NCBI GenBank assembly: GCA_947626755.1
Contig: CANQTP010000007.1
Location: 20,175 to 84,174, forward strand
Length of the DNA: 64,000 bases
From: an uncultured Clostridia bacterium
GTDB lineage: Bacteria; Bacillota; Clostridia; Oscillospirales; Ruminococcaceae
Direction of reading: 5' to 3'
Shown: positions 25,652 to 33,480 of the stretch, piece by piece
Position numbering within the stretch: position 1 is the stretch's first letter
How the letters are laid out: the number at the start of each line of letters is the position of its first letter
Translations under genes and position numbers: made by a program
The notes under the pieces: generated by a model
What the model was told of the DNA's origin: nothing
The model's input: only the letters and a program-made list of their open reading frames with translations
Databases searched by the model: none

Positions 25652-27235
25652 TCAGTGCAGAGCGGAAACGTTCTGCGCTTTGTCTTTCATCAGTTTATAT
25701 TCGATACTGTCGGTGAGGGCGGTCACGGAAGCGTTGATTATATCGGTAGAAGCGCCCACTGTTGTCCAGAGATCCTCGCCGTCGGTGCTTTCAATTAGAA
25801 CGCGGACATTTGCCGCAGTTGCCGCGCTTCCGTCAACAACACGCACTTTATAGTCCACAAGGTGAATATCCGCAATTGACGGATAGAAAACGGTCAGCGC
25901 CTGCCGAAGCGCCTTGTCTATGGCGTTTACGGGACCATCGCCCTCATCGGCGGCAATTTCCGTCTTGTCGCCCACGGCAACTTTTACGATAGCCGAGGAT
26001 GGATTCTGTGTTTCGCCGCTTTTTTCGCCGATTATTTTAAAATAGCTTATGTCGAAGAAATTCTCCGTCATGCCAAGATACTGCTTTACAAGAAGCTCAA
26101 ATGACGCTTCCGCGGCTTCATACTGATAGCCTTTGAATTCCATTTCTTTTAAAAGGTCGATTATAGACTGCGTTTCGGGACTGTCCTTTGTAAGTTCGGG
26201 GGCAATTTCGTTTATTCTCTGGAGAATTGCCGAACGTCCCGCGACTTCCGACAGCAGGATATTACGCTTGTTTCCTATCGTTTCGGGAGGGATATGCTCG
26301 AAACTGATAGGATTTTTCTTTACACCGTCGGCGTGCATACCGCCTTTGTGGGCAAATGCGCTTTTTCCCACAAAAGGCATGGTTCCCGCAAGTTTCATAT
26401 TGCAGACTTCCGCAATAAGCCTTGTTACCTGTGTAAGCTGCGAGATATTTTCCTGCGGAACACATTCATTCCCAAGCTTTGCCTGCAAATTTCCGATAAC
26501 TGTGGAAAGATTGGTATTTCCGCAGCGTTCGCCAATTCCCGTCATTGTTCCTTGGATCTGCACCGCTCCCGCTTTTACGGCGGCAATTGAATTTGCCACT
26601 GCGCAGCCTGTGTCGTTGTGGCAGTGTATTCCAACGGGAATTTTAACCGCAGAAACGGCTTTTGCGGTAATTTCCGCGATCTCATCGGGGAAACATCCGC
26701 CGTTTGTGTCGCAGAGGATAATTTCAAACGCGCCTGCTTCTTCCGCCGCGGAAATGGTTTTCAGGGCGTATTCGGGATTGCGTTTATACCCGTCAAAAAA
26801 ATGTTCCGCGTCAAAGAAAACTTTCTTGTCCTTTTGGGTAAGGTATTTTATAGTGTCGGAGATCATGTTCAGGTTTTCTTCAAGAGTCGTGCCTAAAATT
26901 TCCGTTGCGTGCAGATCCCAGCTTTTGCCGAAAACGGAAACATACTCCACATTTGTATCTGCAAGAGCGTTAAGGTTCGCGTCCTCGGCGCAGGAAATGT
27001 TCTTCCGCCTTGTTGAACCGAAAGCCACGAGCTTTGAATGTTTCGGCGGGAATTTTTCCGCTTTTTTGAAAAATTCCATATCCTTCGGGTTGGAAGCGGG
27101 ATTTCCCGCTTCGATATAGTCTATTCCGAACTCGTCCAGAGCCTTCATCACGCTGAATTTGTCCTCAACGGAAAAGTTCACGCTTTCACCCTGCGCCCCG
27201 TCACGGAGCGTTGAATCAAATATCTGTATTTTCAT
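25652..27235 (-). CDS. cimA: (R)-citramalate synthase
   Basis: This 527-residue enzyme of the isopropylmalate-synthase superfamily joins pyruvate and acetyl-CoA to make citramalate, the threonine-independent entry to isoleucine. The catalytic barrel shows IFDSTLRDGAQGESVNFSVEDK at the N-terminus, LCDTNGGCFPDE, HCHNDTGCAVANSIAAVKAGAVQIQGTMTGIGERCGN and FVGKSAFAHKGGMHADGV. A C-terminal LeuA-type regulatory domain (~400-520) probably confers isoleucine feedback. Its length and the N-terminus distinguish it from LeuA and homocitrate synthase. It lies 9 nt after ilvB, under the same isoleucine T-box. Confidence 0.93.
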   Translation of the reverse strand: MKIQIFDSTLRDGAQGESVNFSVEDKFSVMKALDEFGIDYIEAGNPASNPKDMEFFKKAEKFPPKHSKLVAFGSTRRKNISCAEDANLNALADTNVEYVSVFGKSWDLHATEILGTTLEENLNMISDTIKYLTQKDKKVFFDAEHFFDGYKRNPEYALKTISAAEEAGAFEIILCDTNGGCFPDEIAEITAKAVSAVKIPVGIHCHNDTGCAVANSIAAVKAGAVQIQGTMTGIGERCGNTNLSTVIGNLQAKLGNECVPQENISQLTQVTRLIAEVCNMKLAGTMPFVGKSAFAHKGGMHADGVKKNPISFEHIPPETIGNKRNILLSEVAGRSAILQRINEIAPELTKDSPETQSIIDLLKEMEFKGYQYEAAEASFELLVKQYLGMTENFFDISYFKIIGEKSGETQNPSSAIVKVAVGDKTEIAADEGDGPVNAIDKALRQALTVFYPSIADIHLVDYKVRVVDGSAATAANVRVLIESTDGEDLWTTVGASTDIINASVTALTDSIEYKLMKDKAQNVSALH

Positions 27236-27244
27236 ATTTTTACC

Positions 27245-28921
27245 TCACTTAATTTCAAGGATAGGTTCTGCAATTGACGCGCCCGCGGGAACCATGGGAA
27301 GAACGTTTATATCCTTTCCGATAATGCAGTTTATAAGCACGGGCTTTCCGCAGGAAATCGCCTTTTCCAGAACGGGACGTATATCGCTTTTCTTTGAAAT
27401 AGTCATAGCTTCAATGCCGATCGCTTTTCCAAGCAGTTCAAAATCGGTGGGCTTTTCAAGGGTCGTCTGCGAAAATCTTCCGCCGTAGAAAAGCTTCTGC
27501 CACTGGCGTACCATTCCCAGAACGCTGTTGTTGAAAACAAGTTCAATTACGGGAAGCTGATATTTTGCAAGGGTGGTAAGTTCGTTCATATTCATGTAAA
27601 AACTTCCGTCTCCCGCGCAGTTTACCACAACTTTGTCGGGATTTCCCACCTTGCAGCCGATAGCCGCTCCAAGACCGTAGCCCATAGTTCCCAGACCGCC
27701 CGAAGATGCAAAACTTCTCGGCTTGCGGAAGTTGTAAAATTCCGCCGTCCACATCTGGTGTTGTCCCACTTCGGTGGATATTATGGCTTCGCCGTGAGTA
27801 AGTTCGTCAAGGGTTTCTATCACGTCTTTGGGAAGAACATCGTCGGGGTTTTCCGATACCTGCGAAAGCGGATATTCTTTCTTCCACTCGGCTATCTGTT
27901 TCAGCCATTGGGAATGATCTTTCTTCTTTACAGCCTTGTTGAGTTTTTGGAGAACAAATTCAACATTTCCGCAGATGCGGTAATTTGCGGGAATGTTCTT
28001 GTTTACCTCTGCGGGGTCAATGTCTATGTGGAGAATTTTTGCATTTCCCATAGCGGATTGGAAACTCTGCGCCGAGCAGGTGACGCGGTCGGAAAATCTC
28101 GAACCCATTACAATAAGCAGGTCGCAGTTCGTAAGGGCAAGTGAGGAAGTTTTTGTGCCGTGCATACCCATCATTCCCGTATAACGTCTGTCCGAATTGT
28201 CAAAAGCGCACTGTCCCATAAGCGAAAGAGAAACGGGCGCGTCAATAAGTTCCGCAAACTCGGCAAGTTCGTCCGCCGCATCGCAGGAGACCACTCCCCC
28301 GCCCGCATAAATGAACGGTCTTTCGGAATTTTCTATGACCTCCACCGCTTGGGCAATTTCCGCTTCGTCAACTTCATAGCAGTGCTTCCGGGGAACTTGC
28401 GGAGCATACTCGCATTTTGCGGCGGTAATATCTTTCGGAATGTCTATCAGCACAGGACCTTTCCGACCGTCATTTGCGATAAAGAACGCGTTACGAATGG
28501 CGTCGGCAAGTTTTGTAATGTCCTTTACAATGTAGTTATGCTTTGTAATAGGCATGGTAATTCCTGTAATGTCCACTTCCTGAAAGCTGTCAAGACCAAG
28601 CAGGTCGGTGGTAACGTTTCCCGTAATTGCAACAATTGGGATACTGTCCATGTACGCCGTTGCAAGTCCCGTAACAAGATTTGTCGCTCCCGGACCGGAA
28701 GTTGCGATAACAACGCCTGTTTTCCCCGTTGAACGTGCATATCCGTCTGCGGCGTGGGAAGCTCCCTGTTCATGTGATGTGAGGATATGATCGATCCTGT
28801 CGGAATATCCGTAAAGCGCGTCATAAATATTCAGGACTGCGCCGCCTGGGTATCCGAAAACCGTATCCACGCCCTGTTCCAAAAGACATTCCAGAATTAT
28901 CTGTGAACCGTTTAAAATCAT
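27245..28921 (-). CDS. ilvB: Acetolactate synthase large subunit
   Basis: This 558-residue ThDP enzyme makes acetolactate or acetohydroxybutyrate for branched-chain amino acids. It shows the catalytic Glu region VFGYPGGAVLNIYDAL, SHEQGASHAADGYARSTGKTGVVIATSGPGATNLVTG, and the ThDP-binding CAGDGSFYMNMNELTTLAKYQLPVIELVFNN. Length is normal. No small regulatory subunit (ilvN) is adjacent. The leader is a T-box with an isoleucine specifier, and the next gene makes citramalate, so the operon supplies both the 2-oxobutyrate route and its condensation to isoleucine precursors. Confidence 0.97.
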   Translation of the reverse strand: MILNGSQIILECLLEQGVDTVFGYPGGAVLNIYDALYGYSDRIDHILTSHEQGASHAADGYARSTGKTGVVIATSGPGATNLVTGLATAYMDSIPIVAITGNVTTDLLGLDSFQEVDITGITMPITKHNYIVKDITKLADAIRNAFFIANDGRKGPVLIDIPKDITAAKCEYAPQVPRKHCYEVDEAEIAQAVEVIENSERPFIYAGGGVVSCDAADELAEFAELIDAPVSLSLMGQCAFDNSDRRYTGMMGMHGTKTSSLALTNCDLLIVMGSRFSDRVTCSAQSFQSAMGNAKILHIDIDPAEVNKNIPANYRICGNVEFVLQKLNKAVKKKDHSQWLKQIAEWKKEYPLSQVSENPDDVLPKDVIETLDELTHGEAIISTEVGQHQMWTAEFYNFRKPRSFASSGGLGTMGYGLGAAIGCKVGNPDKVVVNCAGDGSFYMNMNELTTLAKYQLPVIELVFNNSVLGMVRQWQKLFYGGRFSQTTLEKPTDFELLGKAIGIEAMTISKKSDIRPVLEKAISCGKPVLINCIIGKDINVLPMVPAGASIAEPILEIK

Positions 28922-28944
28922 TTTAAAATCTCCCTTAAATAAAT

Positions 28945-29256
28945 TTATAAAATAAAAAAGCCTTCACCTCATGAAAAACCAAGAGGTGAAAGCATTAACT
29001 TCCACGGTACCACTCTTATTCGGTAAAAAACCGCACTCATACACGTCAATCAACGTGCGCCGCTGTAACGGGTGGATCCCGTTCCGTCCTACTTGAAAAA
29101 TTTTCTTAGGAAAAATGTTCCGTTCGGCGGAAAGCTCCGAGGTGATATATTATCGGTGGGAAATACCGTCTCGCACCGCGGGAAAGATCCCTTGCGACGG
29201 CTCTCTGAAATTTCCGTTGACCGTTTTGCTCCTCATCAAAGCATTTAACACATATT
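28945..29256 (-). ncRNA. T-box leader of ilvB-cimA, isoleucine specifier
   Basis: Read on the minus strand, it has Stem I with AGAGAG and GCGAG loop motifs and the conserved T-box AGAGTGGTACCGTGG (complement 29002-29016). It ends in a terminator TTCACCTC/GAGGTGAA followed by GGCTTTTTTA (complement 28950-28990). Pairings GGAAAT/ATTTCC, GGT/ACC and GAGG/CCTC place the specifier loop at ...ATATATCACCTC. That gives specifier ATC (complement 29144-29146) followed by the usual A. Uncharged tRNA-Ile should favour antitermination. Confidence 0.92.
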
Positions 29257-29262
29257 GTTTAA

Positions 29263-29291
29263 ATAATATCACCGTCTTCGGGTTTTGTCAA
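29263..29291 (-). promoter_or_regulatory. Promoter of the ilvB T-box transcript
   Basis: On the minus strand TTGACA and TATTAT are separated by 17 nt, placing the transcript start near 29256, immediately upstream of T-box Stem I. Confidence 0.75.
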
Positions 29292-29382
29292 TGAATTTTC
29301 TGTTAAAATATTATCAAGAATCGGACAAAGGGTTGTCTAAACTTCCGCAGATATGCATAAACTTGTACGGGAGGTAATGTTT

Positions 29383-30525
29383 ATGAAATTTAAAATGCGC
29401 GCTGCGGGAATTTTTCTTGCGCTTGCGGTTTGTGTGTCTTTGGGAAATATTTCCGTATCTGCGGACAAGGAATATACATTCAGCGAAATTCTTATAGAAA
29501 AATCGGGCGGAGCGGTAATAAGCGGCGTTAATGAGGAAACTCCCATTCCCGTTGGAACGGCGGCAAAGTTAATGACCGTGCTTTTAGCGGCGGAGCAAGT
29601 TGAAAGCGGAAAACTTTCCCTTGACGAGAAACTGAAAACTTCCGCATATGCAAACTCCATGCAGGGAGCACAGATCTGGCTGATGCCAAATGAGGAAATA
29701 ACCGTTGACGAGCTTTTCAAATCGGTAATTATAGGAAATGCCAACGACGCGGCGGCTGTGCTTGCGGAAAAGATAGGCGGCACGGCGGATAATTTTGCAA
29801 AGCTTATGAACGGCAAAGCCGCAGAACTTGGCATGGAAAACACCTCATTTACCAATTTCAACGGCTATTATGAAGATGATAAGCAGATCTCCGCCGCAAA
29901 GGATATTGCAAAGCTTTGCGCAAAGCTTTCGGAATACGAGTTCCTGCGGGGATATTTCACCTGTTGGCGGGACTTTGTCCGTGACGGCGGAGCGGAACTT
30001 GTGACGACTAACACTCTTGTGCGGAGTTATAAGGGAATTATCGGCTTCAAAGCGGGATTTACGGAAAATTCAGGATATTATGCAGTCTGCGGGGCGGAAC
30101 GGGACGGCGTTACTTATATAGCGGCTGTTTTCGGCTGTGAAGATGAAGAACTTGCGCTTTCGGAAGCAAAACGGCTGATGAATATGGGATTTTCCGAGTA
30201 TACGGTGTTCGTGCCGCCGCTTCCCGAAAAGATCCCCGCGGAAGTTCCCGTAAAAGGCGGGATGTCCCGCACCGTTCCTTTAAAGCTTGGGAACGTGAGA
30301 AGTGTTGTGCTTCCAAAAGGCGCGGCGGACTCTGTCTCCTCGCGGATAGTGCTTACAGACTATCTTTACGCTCCTGTGGAGATCGGCGATAAAGCGGGAG
30401 AAGTGCAGTTCCTGCGGGGAGATAAGATGATGTTTGCTGTGGATCTGACTGCCGCTCAGCCTGTGGATAAAATGAACGTCCGAAAAGCATTGGTTATTAT
30501 TATCAAAAAACTTTTAACATTTTAG
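29383..30525 (+). CDS. S11-family D,D-carboxypeptidase homologue with altered catalytic motifs
   Basis: A 380-residue secreted protein with a signal peptide (~1-27, ending SVSA). It has the S11 (DacF/PBP5-like) fold: PIPVGTAAKLMTVLL, VIIGNANDAAAVLAEKIGG, a 'GIIGFKAGFTENSGYYAV' strand and a C-terminal beta domain. In the usual family SxxK, SxN and KTG carry catalysis. Here the equivalents are TAAK (T59-K62), NAN (119-121) and KAG (223-225), so the nucleophile Ser is replaced by Thr. It may be inactive or use Thr. The start at 29383 follows GGGAGG; the track's start at 29353 lacks such a site. Confidence 0.85.
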   Translation: MKFKMRAAGIFLALAVCVSLGNISVSADKEYTFSEILIEKSGGAVISGVNEETPIPVGTAAKLMTVLLAAEQVESGKLSLDEKLKTSAYANSMQGAQIWLMPNEEITVDELFKSVIIGNANDAAAVLAEKIGGTADNFAKLMNGKAAELGMENTSFTNFNGYYEDDKQISAAKDIAKLCAKLSEYEFLRGYFTCWRDFVRDGGAELVTTNTLVRSYKGIIGFKAGFTENSGYYAVCGAERDGVTYIAAVFGCEDEELALSEAKRLMNMGFSEYTVFVPPLPEKIPAEVPVKGGMSRTVPLKLGNVRSVVLPKGAADSVSSRIVLTDYLYAPVEIGDKAGEVQFLRGDKMMFAVDLTAAQPVDKMNVRKALVIIIKKLLTF

Positions 30526-30574
30526 TGAGAATACCCAAAAGTTTCGGGATTTTCAGGTTATGTTGAGAAAATCG

Positions 30575-30603
30575 TTGCAAAATTTTTGAATTTATAGTAA
30601 AAT
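30575..30603 (+). promoter_or_regulatory. Promoter of pgi
   Basis: TTGCAA and TAAAAT are separated by 17 nt, about 35 nt upstream of the pgi start. Confidence 0.55.
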
Positions 30604-30637
30604 TAGAGTATAAATGATTTTTAGGAGGAGAAAGGAT

Positions 30638-31972
30638 ATGTCTATCTCACTGAATACTAAGTATCTCCGGGATTTTGTTGCACCTCACGAACTTGAAAAC
30701 GCCAAGGCTGCCGCTATGCTCGCGGCTAAGACCCTTGAGGACAAGTCAGGCGCGGGAAATGATTTTCTCGGCTGGGTGAACCTCCCCACAGATTATGATA
30801 AGGAAGAATTTGAAAGGATCAAGAAGGCTGCCGCTAAGATACGCTCCAATTCGGACGTTCTCATAGTTATCGGTATCGGCGGTTCCTATCTTGGAGCAAG
30901 AGCGGCTATCGAACTGCTCAGATCGCCTTTCTACAACAATCTTAAAAAGGATACTCCCGAAATTTACTTTGCGGGAAACAACATCAGCCCCACCTACCTT
31001 AACGAGATAATTTCTCTCTGCGAGGGACGGGATTTCTCGGTAAATGTGATTTCCAAGTCGGGAACTACCACCGAGCCTGCACTTGCGTTCAGGATCTTCC
31101 GCGAAATGATCGAGAAGAAGTACGGCAAGGAAGGCGCTAAGGACAGGATCTTCTGCACCACCGACAAGGCAAGGGGAACTCTCAAACAGCTTGCGGACAC
31201 AGAAGGCTACGAAACTTTCGTTATTGCGGACGATGTAGGCGGAAGATATTCCGTCCTCACCGCTGTGGGACTTCTCCCAATTGCAGTTGCGGGCTGCGAT
31301 ATTGACGCAGTTATGGCGGGCGCAAAACAGGCTCAGGACGAGCTTACCGCTGATTTTGACCACAACGACTGCTACAAGTATGCGGCACTGAGAAATATTC
31401 TCTATAAAAAGAATAAGTCGGTGGAAATGCTCATTTCCTACGATCCCAGCTTCACAATGATGGCTGAATGGTGGAAGCAGCTTTTCGGCGAAAGCGAGGG
31501 CAAGGACAACAGAGGTATTTTCCCTGCTTCCGCTACCTTCTCAACGGATCTTCATTCGCTGGGACAGTTCATTCAGCAGGGTTCGAGAATAATGTTCGAG
31601 ACAGTGGTCGACATCAAGAAGCCCAAGAAGGATATTTTCCTTGAAAATGAGGCGGAGAACCTTGACGGACTTAACTTTCTGACAAATCAGAATATGTCCG
31701 TTGTAAACCGCAAAGCCTTTGAGGGAACGATCCTTGCTCACACAGAGGGCGGTGTTCCGAACATAGTTCTGGAGCTGGAAGATACTACCGAAAAGAGCTT
31801 CGGATATATGGTATACTTCTTTGAGAAAGCCTGCGCGGTAAGCGGCTATATGCTGGGAGTAAATCCTTTTGACCAGCCGGGCGTTGAAAGCTACAAGAAG
31901 AATATGTTCGCGCTTCTCGGTAAGCCGGGTTACGAGGATCAGAAAGCTGCTCTCGAAGCAAAGCTTGGCTGA
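30638..31972 (+). CDS. pgi: Glucose-6-phosphate isomerase
   Basis: This 444-residue enzyme interconverts glucose 6-phosphate and fructose 6-phosphate. It shows [18 protein letters not shown], the signature [16 protein letters not shown], and the region around [15 protein letters not shown] with the catalytic Glu/His cluster. The final [25 protein letters not shown] carries the second PGI signature. Length is that of the compact Gram-positive form. The start at 30638 is preceded by GGAGGAGAAAGGAT. The track's 30614 start lies inside this leader. Confidence 0.97.
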   Translation: MSISLNTKYLRDFVAPHELENAKAAAMLAAKTLEDKSGAGNDFLGWVNLPTDYDKEEFERIKKAAAKIRSNSDVLIVIGIGGSYLGARAAIELLRSPFYNNLKKDTPEIYFAGNNISPTYLNEIISLCEGRDFSVNVISKSGTTTEPALAFRIFREMIEKKYGKEGAKDRIFCTTDKARGTLKQLADTEGYETFVIADDVGGRYSVLTAVGLLPIAVAGCDIDAVMAGAKQAQDELTADFDHNDCYKYAALRNILYKKNKSVEMLISYDPSFTMMAEWWKQLFGESEGKDNRGIFPASATFSTDLHSLGQFIQQGSRIMFETVVDIKKPKKDIFLENEAENLDGLNFLTNQNMSVVNRKAFEGTILAHTEGGVPNIVLELEDTTEKSFGYMVYFFEKACAVSGYMLGVNPFDQPGVESYKKNMFALLGKPGYEDQKAALEAKLG

Positions 31973-32000
31973 TAAAGCGGTCTGTTTCACCCGCAGAGTG

Positions 32001-32045
32001 CAAACGGGTGTGTTTATAAAAAATGCCTGCAAAGGCGGAACGGAG
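32001..32045 (+). other. Hairpins between pgi and the P-loop gene
   Basis: Upstream of the ribosome binding site, CACCCG (from 31989) pairs with CGGGTG, followed by TGTTTATAAAAAAT and a short GCC/GGC stem. This may be a weak terminator for pgi; no promoter is clear in the gap. Confidence 0.3.
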
Positions 32046-32053
32046 TGTTTTAT

Positions 32054-32464
32054 ATGGTAAAAATTATCACAGGAACTAAGGGTACAGGCAAGACAAAGAT
32101 ACTCATCGACATGATCAACAAAGCTGCAAAGGAAACAAACGGCTATGTTGTTTGCATTGACAAGAGCGAAAAGCTCAGATATGATATTCCAACATCGGTA
32201 AGGATCGTTGATACGGACGCTAACAACATCTATTCTTTTGAAGCGTTCTACGGTCTTGTTGCGGGTCTTGTTGCAGGAAACTACGATATTAAGGAAATAT
32301 TTATTGACTCAATTCTCAAAGTCGGAGGCGCTGATTTTGAGGGATTGGGCGCTATGCTCAACAAGATAGACAAGCTGACGGGCAGCGATGTGGAGGTAGT
32401 ATTTACCGTTTCCGCAAATATTGAAGATCTGCCGGAAAGCGTTTCCAAATATTCTATAAAATAA
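32054..32464 (+). CDS. Small P-loop NTPase-like protein of unknown function
   Basis: This 136-residue protein opens with a clear Walker A (IITGTKGTGKTKILIDMIN, residues 3-21) and has a Walker B-like strand KEIFIDSIL with Asp near residue 80. 'VVFTVSANIEDLPESVSKY' near the end resembles the sensor strand of RecA-like folds. It is short for a RecA or PilT protein, so it looks like a minimal P-loop domain. Similar clostridial proteins are often labelled hypothetical or PilT-like; no function is assigned. The start at 32054 is preceded by CGGAGT, while the track's GTG at 32045 overlaps that site. Confidence 0.75.
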   Translation: MVKIITGTKGTGKTKILIDMINKAAKETNGYVVCIDKSEKLRYDIPTSVRIVDTDANNIYSFEAFYGLVAGLVAGNYDIKEIFIDSILKVGGADFEGLGAMLNKIDKLTGSDVEVVFTVSANIEDLPESVSKYSIK

Positions 32465-32478
32465 TTCCTGTAAAGGTA

Positions 32479-32507
32479 TTGACATACAGGATAATGTATG
32501 TTATAAT
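32479..32507 (+). promoter_or_regulatory. Consensus promoter of yceD-rpmF
   Basis: TTGACA and TATAAT are separated by 17 nt, 27 nt upstream of the yceD start. Confidence 0.8.
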
Positions 32508-32534
32508 ATTCTTTAGCAGTGTTTGGGGTGTGCT

Positions 32535-32990
32535 ATGTTCATTCGCTTGAAACAGCTTTACAATATCGTCGGAGAGAAAGTCAGCATTGACTATACCGTC
32601 GGCGTGGAAAGACTGAACGAAGTAAAGGGATTCTCCTTTTCAAACCCTATCACGGTCAGAGGTACGATAGTAAATCGTGCGGGGATCGTGTCGCTGAAAT
32701 ATTCCGCGGAATTTACACTGCACATCTGCTGTGACAGATGTCTGATAGAATTTGACCGTGACTATTGCTTCGATTTTGAGCATATTCTTGTGCGCTCGCT
32801 CAGCAATGATAATGATGATTCGGAAGAATACATTGTTACGGAAACCGATGAGCTTGATATGGACGAGCTTGTGCTTACGGATTGCCTGTTGTCCCTGCCT
32901 TCAAAAATGCTTTGCAAAGAGGACTGCAAGGGGCTTTGTCCAAAGTGCGGGGCTGACCTGAATCAGGGCGAATGTAATTGCGGCGGTTAG
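32535..32990 (+). CDS. YceD family (DUF177) protein
   Basis: A 151-residue protein of the DUF177/YceD family, genetically tied to 23S rRNA accumulation and almost always encoded just before rpmF, as here. It has a paired Cys motif in HICCDRCLIEFD (middle), an acidic loop, and a C-terminal zinc-knuckle-like CKEDCKGLCPKCGADLNQGECNCGG. The start at 32535 (MFIRLKQLYN) is preferred to the TTG at 32523 because GGGGTG lies just before it. rpmF begins 21 nt downstream. Confidence 0.9.
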   Translation: MFIRLKQLYNIVGEKVSIDYTVGVERLNEVKGFSFSNPITVRGTIVNRAGIVSLKYSAEFTLHICCDRCLIEFDRDYCFDFEHILVRSLSNDNDDSEEYIVTETDELDMDELVLTDCLLSLPSKMLCKEDCKGLCPKCGADLNQGECNCGG

Positions 32991-33011
32991 TATGATAAGG
33001 AGGTGCTGATA

Positions 33012-33194
33012 ATGGCAGTACCAAAGAGAAAGGTATCAAAAGCAAGACGTGATAAGAGACGTTCGGCTGTATGGAAGCTGGATACTCCTGCGTTCTCAAG
33101 ATGTTCTCACTGCGGAGCGCTGACTGCTCCTCACAAGGTTTGCAAGAACTGCGGATTCTATAAGGGCGTTGAAGTTATTAAAGTAGAAGATTGA
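33012..33194 (+). CDS. rpmF: 50S ribosomal protein L32
   Basis: This 60-residue ribosomal protein starts MAVPKRKVSKARRDKRRSAVWKL, the standard bL32 N-terminus. It retains the four zinc-binding cysteines in CSHCGALTAPHKVCKNCG, so it is the C+ (zinc-binding) form. The ribosome binding site AAGGAGGTG is strong. It is co-transcribed with yceD and followed by a clear intrinsic terminator. The track's 33003 start adds three residues not found in homologues. Confidence 0.98.
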   Translation: MAVPKRKVSKARRDKRRSAVWKLDTPAFSRCSHCGALTAPHKVCKNCGFYKGVEVIKVED

Positions 33195-33210
33195 TCTTGC
33201 TTTACGGAAA

Positions 33211-33247
33211 CCGGAGAAGGAGTGATCCTTTTCCGGCTCTTTTTTTA
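33211..33247 (+). terminator. Terminator after rpmF
   Basis: CCGGAGAAGG agtgat CCTTTTCCGG (with G-T pairs) is followed by a run of seven T. It lies just upstream of the heptamer element copy B. Confidence 0.85.
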
Positions 33248-33271
33248 AAGTTTCAATAGAGAGCTTCAATA

Positions 33272-33459
33272 AAGAGTTGAGAGTTGAAAGTTAAGAGTTG
33301 AGATATTGCAGTAACGCTTATATTTTCGGCTTCAATGCTTTTGTAGAAATAACTTTACTTTATCTCACGGCAGGTACAAAGCGAAAAATCACTGAATAAA
33401 GCCTGAAAGCGTGCAGGCTCAGCCTGCTCTTAACTCTCCACTCTTAACTCTCAACTCTA
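33272..33459. repeat. Heptamer-bounded inverted-repeat element, copy B
   Basis: The left end agagttgagagttgaaagtt and the right end ctctccactcttaactctca are inverted heptamer arrays. The interior contains TTTATCTCACGGCAGG and GTGCAGGCTCAGCCTGCTC, both also found in copy C about 15 kb away. The element fills most of the rpmF-DUF512 gap, and its right end abuts AAAAGGGGTG, the ribosome binding site of a TTG-started gene. No promoter for the DUF512 gene is evident outside the element. Confidence 0.8.
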
Positions 33460-33480
33460 TAAAAGGGGTGTGTAATCGGT

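Noticed and set aside
33272-33459. Insertion sequence or transposase gene in the repeat elements
   Set aside because: The elements are about 200 bp and contain no coding region; no transposase is seen anywhere in the window.
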